DNA of 8,884 nt, taken from positions 1 through 8,884 of the forward strand of contig CAJOPK010000099.1 of NCBI GenBank assembly GCA_905236255.1. Reading direction: 5' to 3'. The notes below the pieces were generated by a model. It was not told the DNA's origin and searched no databases. It worked only from the letters and a program-made list of their open reading frames with translations. The translations under genes were made by a program, and so were the position numbers. Source of the stretch: an uncultured Selenomonadaceae bacterium. Its GTDB lineage: Bacteria > Bacillota > Negativicutes > Selenomonadales > Selenomonadaceae. Positions 1 through 5,268 of this stretch are shown here, piece by piece; position 1 is the stretch's first letter, and each line of letters opens with the position of its first letter.

Positions 1-188
1 TGGTCAAGAGAGCGGATACGTACGCGCATTTTTTCGGAAATCGCATAACCCGCAGCATCGTCCTGAGCGGAATTGATTTTCATGCCGCTCGAAACCTTTG
101 CCAAACTTTTCTGGAGAGCAGTCGAGTTGTTGTTGAGGGTGTTCATCGTGCGGACTGCCGCCATGTTATTTTTTACTACCATAGCCAT
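1..188 (-). CDS. fliC: Flagellin, N-terminal part (truncated by window edge)
   Basis: Translating the minus strand from the ATG at 188-186 gives 62 codons, beginning MAMVVKNNMAAVRTMNTLNN and ending ...GYAISEKMRVRIRSLD at the window edge. This is the conserved flagellin D0/D1 N-terminal helix: the VVKNNM start, the NSTALQKS heptads, the KVSSGMKIN signature at residues 31-39, and the AQDDAAGYAISEKMR block at 41-55. The protein is exported and polymerises into the flagellar filament; this helix packs in the filament core. A strong Shine-Dalgarno (AAGGAGG on the minus strand, 203-197) lies 8 nt upstream. The third codon is also ATG (182-180), but the first fits the SD and family better. Codons such as AAC, ATC, CTC and CGC are frequent, as in a highly expressed gene. 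The gene is divergent from grpE and has a sigma-28 promoter. It may be one of several flagellin paralogues. The C-terminus lies outside the window. Confidence 0.95.
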   Translation of the reverse strand, partial: MAMVVKNNMAAVRTMNTLNNNSTALQKSLAKVSSGMKINSAQDDAAGYAISEKMRVRIRSLD

Positions 189-196
189 GATTTTTT

Positions 197-203
197 CCTC
201 CTT
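197..203 (-). promoter_or_regulatory. Flagellin ribosome binding site
   Basis: The minus strand reads AAGGAGG, fully complementary to the 16S anti-SD core, 8 nt before the ATG at 188. It is the strongest RBS in the window and suits an abundant protein. Confidence 0.85.
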
Positions 204-232
204 GGTTTTTCCAAAAAACTTTTTTAATCCTT

Positions 233-259
233 TTTTCGGCGACTTCCGTGCCGCCTTTA
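233..259 (-). promoter_or_regulatory. Sigma-28 (FliA/SigD-type) flagellin promoter
   Basis: On the minus strand, TAAA (259-256) is followed by exactly 15 nt and then GCCGAAAA (240-233). The flagellar sigma-28 consensus is TAAA-N15-GCCGATAA, so the -35 core is perfect, the spacing is perfect and the -10 matches 7 of 8. The -10 ends 45 nt before the flagellin ATG, giving an expected leader of about 38 nt that carries the AAGGAGG site. Position, strand and match all point to control as a late flagellar gene. Confidence 0.8.
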
Positions 260-319
260 TATCAAACAAACCGCCGATAAAAATTGACCGTCGCCAATTT
301 TCATTCATGCCACCGACGC

Positions 320-331
320 GTCACTCGTGAC
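320..331. repeat. Short palindrome upstream of flagellin promoter
   Basis: GTCACTCGTGAC is an inverted repeat with two 5-nt arms (GTCAC/GTGAC) around a 2-nt centre. It lies about 60 bp upstream of the -35 element of the flagellin promoter, where an activator or repressor could bind. No known operator is recognised, and such a short dyad can occur by chance. Confidence 0.25.
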
Positions 332-567
332 AGATTCGTCGATTTGATTGGTAACTCGTTTTTTGGATTAACTGTCGGGATAAAAACCAAACGGCTTTAT
401 ATCTCTGTAACATTCAATCAACCGGACTTTTTAATTGAGGCTGTCCGATTGACGAAAAATTTATATCTGTAAGCGGGTCAAAATTTCGTACTGCCCGCCT
501 TTATTTTCAATTCGAGTTTATGGAGTTTTCAAAGTTCCGATAAGGATTTTTGCGCCTTACAAAATCT

Positions 568-594
568 TTATCGAAAATTTTCCGGGGAAACTTA
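568..594 (-). promoter_or_regulatory. Possible second sigma-28-like promoter
   Basis: On the minus strand, TAAG (594-591), 15 nt, then TTCGATAA (575-568) resembles TAAA-N15-GCCGATAA, with 3 of 4 bases at -35 and 6 of 8 at -10. It points towards flagellin but would give a leader of about 370 nt. No gene is seen between it and flagellin. An A11 tract (minus-strand sense of 614-624) lies about 20 bp upstream of the -35, where UP elements sit. It could be a distal flagellin promoter, the start of a small RNA, or chance. Confidence 0.25.
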
Positions 595-854
595 ATAGCC
601 GGCAGAAAAGTTGTTTTTTTTTTTGAAAACTTACCGGACTCTTGAGGCGATTTCGGAGATTGTTCACGCCGGACGACTTCAGGTGGAAAGGTTTGCAAGG
701 TAGAAAGTGGGAATTGGAGAAAAAAGAAAATTTATAGTGAATCAGGAAATTAAGAAAAGTTTTTTCCATTCTTTTGAAAAATTCCACATTTTGCCGAAAT
801 CGGCGAAACAAACTTTCTGAAATTACACTTCATATTTTATTTTTAAAATCTTTA

Positions 855-883
855 TTGACTTTTTGTCTAATTGGTGCTAGTAT
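855..883 (+). promoter_or_regulatory. Sigma-70/SigA promoter for grpE-dnaK
   Basis: TTGACT (855-860), a 17-nt spacer, then TAGTAT (878-883) match the housekeeping promoter at 5/6 and 5/6 with ideal spacing. Transcription would begin near 890, only about 25 nt before the TTG start of grpE. This rules out grpE starts further upstream. No full CIRCE operator overlaps it; only GTGCTA (874-879) resembles one half-site. Confidence 0.75.
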
Positions 884-898
884 ACGCCCGCACATTGA

Positions 899-908
899 GA
901 AAGAGGTG
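899..908 (+). promoter_or_regulatory. grpE ribosome binding site (decides the start)
   Basis: GAAAGAGGTG lies 6 nt before the TTG at 915 and matches the anti-SD well. The in-frame GTG at 906 falls inside this motif and has no SD of its own, so TTG is preferred. Confidence 0.7.
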
Positions 909-914
909 AATGAA

Positions 915-1514
915 TTGACGGAAGAAAAGAAGGTTACCGTTGAAAATGAAGACGGTGACGTTGCGGAGATAAATGCGGATTTTTCCGGGAATGATACCGG
1001 CGCGCAATTTGAAACCGATTCCGATTTGACGGAAGAAATTTCGGAAGATGACAATTCGGCGGCGGAAGTTGAAAAATTGCAAAACGAATTGAAAGAAATG
1101 CGCGAACAGGTTTTGAGAGCGCGCGCAGATTTTGACAATTTCCGTAAGCGCACGGCAAGAGAAAAGACGGAACTTGCCGCAACCGTCGAACAGGCATTTT
1201 TGAAAGATTTGTTGCCGCTTTTGGATAATCTCAACAGAGCATCCGATGCGGCGGATGCCGAAAATTCCGATGCGGAAACTCTTCGCAAAGGAATTGAAAT
1301 GATTAAACGTGAAACCGTCGCCGTTATGGAAAAGCACGGATTGGAGCAGATCGAAACCGGAGGAAAGATGTTTGATCCGAATTTTCATCAGGCGGTGGGA
1401 ACCGTTCAAGACGATTCAAAAGAGGACGGAATGATTGCGGCGGAATTTCAGCCGGGATATATCGCACGCGGCAGAGTCATTCGTCCGAGTATGGTACAGG
1501 TTATAAGTAATTAG
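915..1514 (+). CDS. grpE: GrpE, nucleotide exchange factor of DnaK
   Basis: Cytoplasmic homodimeric co-chaperone that releases ADP from DnaK and so resets its substrate cycle. From the TTG at 915 the protein has 199 aa, usual for the family. Residues 1-49 form an acidic, probably disordered tail (many E/D). Residues 50-95 (AAEVEKLQNELKEMREQ..., then RARADFDNFRKRTAREK) make the long dimerising coiled coil with the conserved DFDN-RKR block. Residues 96-145 continue the helical region (LLPLLDNLNRA). The C-terminal beta domain carries the FDPNFHQAV (153-161) and GYIARGRVIRPSMV (181-194) signatures that contact the DnaK ATPase domain. The open frame extends back to 774, but that part precedes the promoter and has no family similarity. 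dnaK follows 69 bp downstream on the same strand, so the two are probably co-transcribed. Neither hrcA nor dnaJ is adjacent. Confidence 0.95.
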   Translation: MTEEKKVTVENEDGDVAEINADFSGNDTGAQFETDSDLTEEISEDDNSAAEVEKLQNELKEMREQVLRARADFDNFRKRTAREKTELAATVEQAFLKDLLPLLDNLNRASDAADAENSDAETLRKGIEMIKRETVAVMEKHGLEQIETGGKMFDPNFHQAVGTVQDDSKEDGMIAAEFQPGYIARGRVIRPSMVQVISN

Positions 1515-1537
1515 GGAAACAGGGAATTAGGGAATTA
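1514..1537 (+). repeat. Tandem 8-bp repeat between grpE and dnaK
   Basis: Three consecutive 8-nt units read GGGAAACA, GGGAATTA and GGGAATTA. They begin on the last base of the grpE stop codon and are preceded by a partial unit AATTA (1509-1513). The GGGAA arms could each pair with TTCCC at 1549-1553 just downstream, so they might form alternative weak hairpins in the intercistronic RNA. No known repeat family is recognised. Confidence 0.55.
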
Positions 1538-1583
1538 GCAATATTGTTTTCCCGTAACGCAAGATTGAAAGGAATGAATTATC

Positions 1584-3458
1584 ATGAGCAAAGTTATCGG
1601 TATAGATTTGGGAACAACAAACAGCGTCGTAACCGTTTTTGAAAACGGTGAGCCGACGGTTATCACCAATCCGGAAGGCAGCAGAATTACTCCTTCCGTC
1701 GTAGGTTTTACAAAAGACGGTCAACGCCTTGTCGGTCAGCTTGCAAAGCGTCAGGCTGTCAGCAATCCCGACAGAACCATTGCGTCAATCAAACGTCACA
1801 TGGGCGAAAATTACAAAGTTACCATTGACGGCAAAGACTATACACCGCCGGAAATTTCGGCCATGGTCTTGCAGAAATTGAAAGCCGATGCCGAAGCCTA
1901 TTTGGGCGAAACGGTAACTCAAGCGGTTATCACCGTTCCGGCTTATTTCAGCGACGGTCAACGCCAGGCAACAAAAGATGCCGGCACGATCGCGGGACTT
2001 GAAGTTCTCCGTATCATAAACGAGCCGACGGCGGCGGCACTTGCTTACGGTCTTGACAAAGACAAAGACGAAACCGTTTTGGTATTCGACTTGGGCGGCG
2101 GCACTTTCGATGTTTCGATTTTGGAACTTACCGAAGGCAACTTCATGGTACAGGCGACAAGCGGCGACACTCATTTGGGCGGCGACGACTTCGACAAAAA
2201 AGTCATGGATTGGATGGTTGAGGAGTTCAAAAAATCAAACGGCATAGACCTTTCCGCAGACAAAATGGCGGCGCAGCGGTTGATTGAAGCTGCGGAAAAA
2301 GCAAAGATCGAACTCAGTTCAATGACTTCGACAAATATAAATCTTCCGTTTATCACGGCGGACGCGAGCGGTCCGAAACATTTGGACTTGACCTTGAGCC
2401 GCGCAAAATTTGACGAACTTACCCGCGACTTGGTCGAGCGCACCATGGGACCGACAAAACAGGCTATGAAAGATGCGGGACTTTCCGGCAGCGACATTGA
2501 CAAAATTATTCTTGTGGGCGGTTCTTCCAGAATCCCGGCAGTCCAAAACGCAATTCGCGAAATTTTGGGCAAAGAGCCTTCAAAGGGCGTAAACCCTGAC
2601 GAATGTGTTTCGATCGGCGCGGCAATTCAGGGCGGCGTACTCTCCGGCGACAAAGGCGCGCAGGGTATCACTTTGCTTGACGTTACACCGCTTTCTTTGG
2701 GAATTGAAACTTTGGGCGGCGTTTGCACAAAACTTATCGAACGCAACACGACGATTCCTACAACAAAATCTCAAGTATTTTCCACTGCGGCGGACAATCA
2801 GACCAGCGTTGAAATTCACGTTTTGCAGGGTGAACGCGAAATGGCGGCCGGCAACAAAACTTTGGGCAAATTCGTTTTGAGCGACATTCCGCCGGCACCG
2901 AGAGGTATTCCGCAGATCGAAGTCACTTTCGATATTGATTCAAACGGTATCGTCAATGTTTCCGCAAAAGATAAGGGAACCGGACGCGAGCAAAAGATTA
3001 CGATTCAATCTTCAAGCGGCATGAGCAAAGACGACATCAAGCGCATGGTTGACGAAGCGGCGGCGCATGAAGCTGAAGATAAAAAACAGCGCGAGGCTGC
3101 CGATGCCAAAAACGATGCGGAGCAGACGGTTTATCAGGCGGAAAAGACCTGCAAAGATTTTGAGGGCAAAGTTGACGAAGAACTTATCAAAAATGTTCGC
3201 ACGGCGGCAGATTCTTTGAAAGACAAGCTTGAAAGCGGCGACACCGAAACTTTGAAGAAGTTGACGGAGGACGTTCGTCAGGCACTTTATAAGTTGAGCG
3301 AGGCGGCTTACAAAAGCGGCGCGATGAATCAGCAGGGCGAGCCCAATGCCGATTTCACAAAGAAAGAAGAAACTTCCGGCTCAAATGCAAATTCAAACGA
3401 CAAAAAAGACGACGGCACGATCGATGCCGAATTTACGGAAGTCAACGACAAGAAATAA
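1584..3458 (+). CDS. dnaK: DnaK, Hsp70 chaperone
   Basis: ATP-dependent cytoplasmic chaperone that binds exposed hydrophobic peptide segments, working with GrpE and a DnaJ protein. It has 624 aa, a normal length for a Firmicutes DnaK. The nucleotide-binding domain opens with VIGIDLGTTNSVV (4-16) and contains the phosphate motif VFDLGGGTFDVSIL, the INEPTAAALAYGLDKD signature and VGGSSRIPAVQ. The linker reads LLDVTPLSLGIETLGG and leads into the substrate-binding beta domain (VLQGERE, GIPQIEVTFDID) and the helical lid. The end, DDGTIDAEFTEV, is the usual C-terminal tail. After VGQLAKRQAVSNP the protein runs straight into IASIKRHMGENYKV without the roughly 24-residue insert of proteobacterial DnaK, which supports a Firmicutes origin. 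AAAGGA at 1568-1573 lies 10 nt before the ATG. A terminator follows, so dnaJ is not in this operon. Confidence 0.98.
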   Translation: MSKVIGIDLGTTNSVVTVFENGEPTVITNPEGSRITPSVVGFTKDGQRLVGQLAKRQAVSNPDRTIASIKRHMGENYKVTIDGKDYTPPEISAMVLQKLKADAEAYLGETVTQAVITVPAYFSDGQRQATKDAGTIAGLEVLRIINEPTAAALAYGLDKDKDETVLVFDLGGGTFDVSILELTEGNFMVQATSGDTHLGGDDFDKKVMDWMVEEFKKSNGIDLSADKMAAQRLIEAAEKAKIELSSMTSTNINLPFITADASGPKHLDLTLSRAKFDELTRDLVERTMGPTKQAMKDAGLSGSDIDKIILVGGSSRIPAVQNAIREILGKEPSKGVNPDECVSIGAAIQGGVLSGDKGAQGITLLDVTPLSLGIETLGGVCTKLIERNTTIPTTKSQVFSTAADNQTSVEIHVLQGEREMAAGNKTLGKFVLSDIPPAPRGIPQIEVTFDIDSNGIVNVSAKDKGTGREQKITIQSSSGMSKDDIKRMVDEAAAHEAEDKKQREAADAKNDAEQTVYQAEKTCKDFEGKVDEELIKNVRTAADSLKDKLESGDTETLKKLTEDVRQALYKLSEAAYKSGAMNQQGEPNADFTKKEETSGSNANSNDKKDDGTIDAEFTEVNDKK

Positions 3459-3460
3459 AA

Positions 3461-3482
3461 TTTGATTCCGGAATAAATCAAA
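3461..3482 (+). other. AT-rich inverted repeat just after dnaK
   Basis: TTTGATT (3461-3467) and AATCAAA (3476-3482) form a 7-bp stem with an 8-nt loop, 2 nt after the dnaK stop. It has no T-run of its own. It sits immediately before the real terminator and may protect the 3' end of the mRNA or simply be chance. Confidence 0.35.
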
Positions 3483-3487
3483 AATTG

Positions 3488-3518
3488 AAAGGTCGGGCGG
3501 AAAATGTCCGGCTTTTTT
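3488..3518 (+). terminator. Rho-independent terminator of grpE-dnaK
   Basis: The arms AAAGGTCGGGC (3488-3498) and GTCCGGCTTTT (3506-3516) pair over 11 positions, with two G-T wobbles, around a GGAAAAT loop. The T-run continues to 3518. It lies 30 nt after the dnaK stop and ends the chaperone transcript before purM. Confidence 0.85.
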
Positions 3519-3520
3519 GT

Positions 3521-3581
3521 TTGACAAATTTCTTGCAGGGGAATTGACGCATTGGCAGAAAAATAAAAATCCGGAAAATAC
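3521..3581 (+). promoter_or_regulatory. Poorly defined purM promoter region
   Basis: purM needs its own promoter because a terminator precedes it. -35-like hexamers are present (TTGACA 3521-3526, TTGACG 3544-3549, TTGGCA 3552-3557). The A/T-rich sequence after them (TAAAAAT from 3564, AAATAC 3576-3581) offers no -10 at good spacing; TTGGCA with AAATAC at 18 bp is the least poor. I see neither a purine riboswitch nor a PurR-like box in the roughly 90 bp available. Confidence 0.3.
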
Positions 3582-3609
3582 AAAAAATATTTACGGGGAG
3601 AGATTCAAG

Positions 3610-4653
3610 GTGCAGATGACCTATAAAGATTCCGGTGTGGACATTGATGCCGGAAATAAATCGGTGCAAATGATAAAAGATGCGGTCAAGTCAACTTACC
3701 GCCCGGAAGTTTTGGGGGATTTGGGAGGATTCGGCGGACTTTTCGCTTTAAAAAAATATGAAAATCCCGTGCTTGTTTCCGGGACTGACGGCGTGGGTAC
3801 AAAATTGAAAATTGCTTTTCTGCTGAACAAACACGACACGATAGGTCAAGATGCCGTTGCCATGTGCGTCAATGATATTTTGGTGCAGGGGGCGGAGCCG
3901 CTTTTCTTTTTGGATTATCTTGCCGTCGGCAAACTCATTCCGGAGCGGGTTGCCGAAATTGTCGGCGGGGTTGCCCGTGCCTGCAAAGATTCCGGTTGCG
4001 CTTTAATCGGCGGCGAAACTGCCGAAATGAACGGATTTTATCCGGAGGGTGAATATGATATTGCCGGCTTTGCCGCAGGTGTTGTCGAAAAAAATAAACT
4101 CATAACTTCCGAACGCGTAAAAATCGGCGACGTTTTGATCGGCTTGCCTTCAACCGGACTTCATTCAAACGGGTTCAGTCTTGTCAGAAAAATTGTATTT
4201 GAACACAAAAATTTTGACGGCACGGAATTTATCCCGGAACTCGGCAAGACAATCGGCGAAGAACTTTTGACACCGACGAAACTTTATCCGAAAATTTGCT
4301 TGCCGCTTATTCAAAAATTTGACGAAAAAATTCACGGAATGGTACACATTACCGGCGGCGGATTTTATGACAACATTCCCCGCGCTTTGCCGAAAAATTT
4401 CGGAGCGGAAATAAATGCCGATGCTTGGAAAACGCCGGAGATTTTCAAACTTCTTCAAAGTTGGGGAAATGTTGCCCGTCACGAAATGTACAGGACTTTC
4501 AACTGCGGGATCGGAATGATTTTGATTGTCGATAAAAATTCTTTGCCGGAAATTTCGGATCATCTGAATAAAAATTCCGTTGAATTTTACGAAGTCGGCA
4601 AAGTTGTCGAAGGCGCGGAAATTAAAATTAAAGGCGGCGATCTTCTTGATTAA
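3610..4653 (+). CDS. purM: Phosphoribosylformylglycinamidine cyclo-ligase (AIR synthetase)
   Basis: Converts FGAM and ATP to 5-aminoimidazole ribonucleotide, step 5 of de novo purine synthesis, in the cytoplasm as a dimer. The product has 347 aa from GTG 3610, close to E. coli PurM (345). Visible signatures are YKDSGVDIDAGN (5-16), the glycine-rich LGGFGGLF (38-45), VSGTDGVGTKLK (56-67), HDTIG-DAVAMCVND (75-89), QGAEPLFFLDY (93-103), GGETAEM (134-140), GLHSNGFSLVRK (183-194), HITGGGFYDNIPR (246-258) and MYRTFNCGIGM (293-303). GGGGAG at 3595-3600 is 9 nt before the GTG but 15 nt before the ATG at 3616, so GTG is preferred; the ATG remains possible. The open frame back to 3517 overlaps the terminator and is not coding. 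The stop overlaps the start of purN, so the two genes are translationally linked. Confidence 0.96.
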   Translation: MQMTYKDSGVDIDAGNKSVQMIKDAVKSTYRPEVLGDLGGFGGLFALKKYENPVLVSGTDGVGTKLKIAFLLNKHDTIGQDAVAMCVNDILVQGAEPLFFLDYLAVGKLIPERVAEIVGGVARACKDSGCALIGGETAEMNGFYPEGEYDIAGFAAGVVEKNKLITSERVKIGDVLIGLPSTGLHSNGFSLVRKIVFEHKNFDGTEFIPELGKTIGEELLTPTKLYPKICLPLIQKFDEKIHGMVHITGGGFYDNIPRALPKNFGAEINADAWKTPEIFKLLQSWGNVARHEMYRTFNCGIGMILIVDKNSLPEISDHLNKNSVEFYEVGKVVEGAEIKIKGGDLLD

Positions 4654-5248
4654 ATTGGCGGTTTTGTGTTCCGGGCGCGGTACGGATTTACAGTCGATAA
4701 TCGACGCAATTCAAGCCGGAAAATTGGACGCAAAAATTTCAATCGTTTTGACGGACAAGCCCGGAGTCAAAGCATTGGAACGGGCGGAAAAATCCGGAAT
4801 AAAAAATATCTGTGTGAATCGTAAAAATTTTGAAGAGCGGGCGGATTTTGAAAGGAAACTTTCGGAAGAAATCGGTGAAGTCGATTTGATTGTACTTGCC
4901 GGATTTATGCGAATTTTAAGCCCGGATTTTGTGCGGAAATATCCCGGAAAGATTATGAATATTCACCCGTCACTTTTGCCGGCTTTTCCGGGCGCGCATG
5001 CTCACCGGGACACGCTTGCTTACGGCGCAAAAATTTCCGGTTGTACCGTTCATTTTGTCGATGAAGGCACGGATACCGGCCCGATAATTTTGCAGGCTGC
5101 GGTTGAAGTCAAAGACGACGACACGGAAGAAACTTTATCGGCGAGAATTTTGGAACGGGAGCATGTGATTTATCCGCAGGCAATACAACTTTTTGCGGAA
5201 GGACGTTTAAAAGTCGAAGGACGAAAAGTCACGATACTTTCAAAATAA
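4646..5248 (+). CDS. purN: Phosphoribosylglycinamide formyltransferase
   Basis: Transfers the formyl group of 10-formyl-tetrahydrofolate to GAR, step 3 of purine synthesis. From the TTG at 4646 the protein has 200 aa, typical for PurN. The phosphate-binding loop is VLCSGRGTDLQSII (6-19). GFMRILSP (86-93) precedes the catalytic NIHPSLLPAFPG (105-116) with Asn105 and His107. The folate-site motif GCTVHFVDEGTDTGPIILQ (132-150) supplies Asp143. These align with Asn106, His108 and Asp144 of the E. coli enzyme. EHVIYPQAI and LFAEGRL near the C-terminus are also typical. The TTG start lies inside purM, overlapping it by 8 nt; AAGG at 4631-4634 gives a modest SD 11 nt upstream. The open frame runs further into purM (to 4580), but the extra residues do not match the family. 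purH and purD are not adjacent. Confidence 0.95.
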   Translation: MIKLAVLCSGRGTDLQSIIDAIQAGKLDAKISIVLTDKPGVKALERAEKSGIKNICVNRKNFEERADFERKLSEEIGEVDLIVLAGFMRILSPDFVRKYPGKIMNIHPSLLPAFPGAHAHRDTLAYGAKISGCTVHFVDEGTDTGPIILQAAVEVKDDDTEETLSARILEREHVIYPQAIQLFAEGRLKVEGRKVTILSK

Positions 5249-5255
5249 ATTTTAC

Positions 5256-5261
5256 GGAGGG
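5256..5261 (+). promoter_or_regulatory. RBS supporting the TTG start of the SpoIID-like gene
   Basis: GGAGGG lies 7 nt before the TTG at 5269. No in-frame ATG sits nearby, and the signal peptide begins right at this codon, so the TTG start is well supported. Confidence 0.75.
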
Positions 5262-5268
5262 TTTTAAT

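Larger units (their letters stand above)
189..914. other. Divergent intergenic region between flagellin and grpE
   Basis: No convincing gene lies in these roughly 700 bp. Short open frames on both strands (for example 557-811 minus and 284-472 plus) have low-complexity F/K/N-rich translations, no RBS and no recognisable motif. The region holds the flagellin sigma-28 promoter (233-259), a second sigma-28-like site (568-594), the palindrome at 320-331, an 11-T run (614-624) and the grpE promoter (855-883). The word TTTATATC occurs three times on the plus strand, at 256-263, 396-403 and 460-467; the first copy includes the -35 element of the flagellin promoter. The stretch 720-850 is very A/T-rich with no clear signal besides weak dyads. 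Confidence 0.7.

Noticed and set aside
601..624. T-run as a terminator
   Set aside because: Only a weak CCGG/CCGG or GCCGGC dyad precedes it, with no gene upstream on the plus strand that would need terminating.
854..880. CIRCE operator at the grpE promoter
   Set aside because: Only GTGCTA (874-879) fits; the opposite half-site 9 nt away matches about 3 of 9 bases, so it is not a CIRCE element.
774..914. Upstream extension of the grpE reading frame
   Set aside because: This part precedes and spans the grpE promoter, has no RBS and translates to sequence unlike GrpE.
830..1409. Long open frames antisense to grpE
   Set aside because: They are by-products of the codon bias of grpE; the translations are S/F-rich with no motif and no RBS.
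3517..3609. Upstream extension of the purM reading frame
   Set aside because: It starts within the terminator T-run, has no RBS and does not resemble PurM N-termini.
3519..3609. Purine riboswitch before purM
   Set aside because: There is no conserved junction sequence or paired helices, and too little space between terminator and start.
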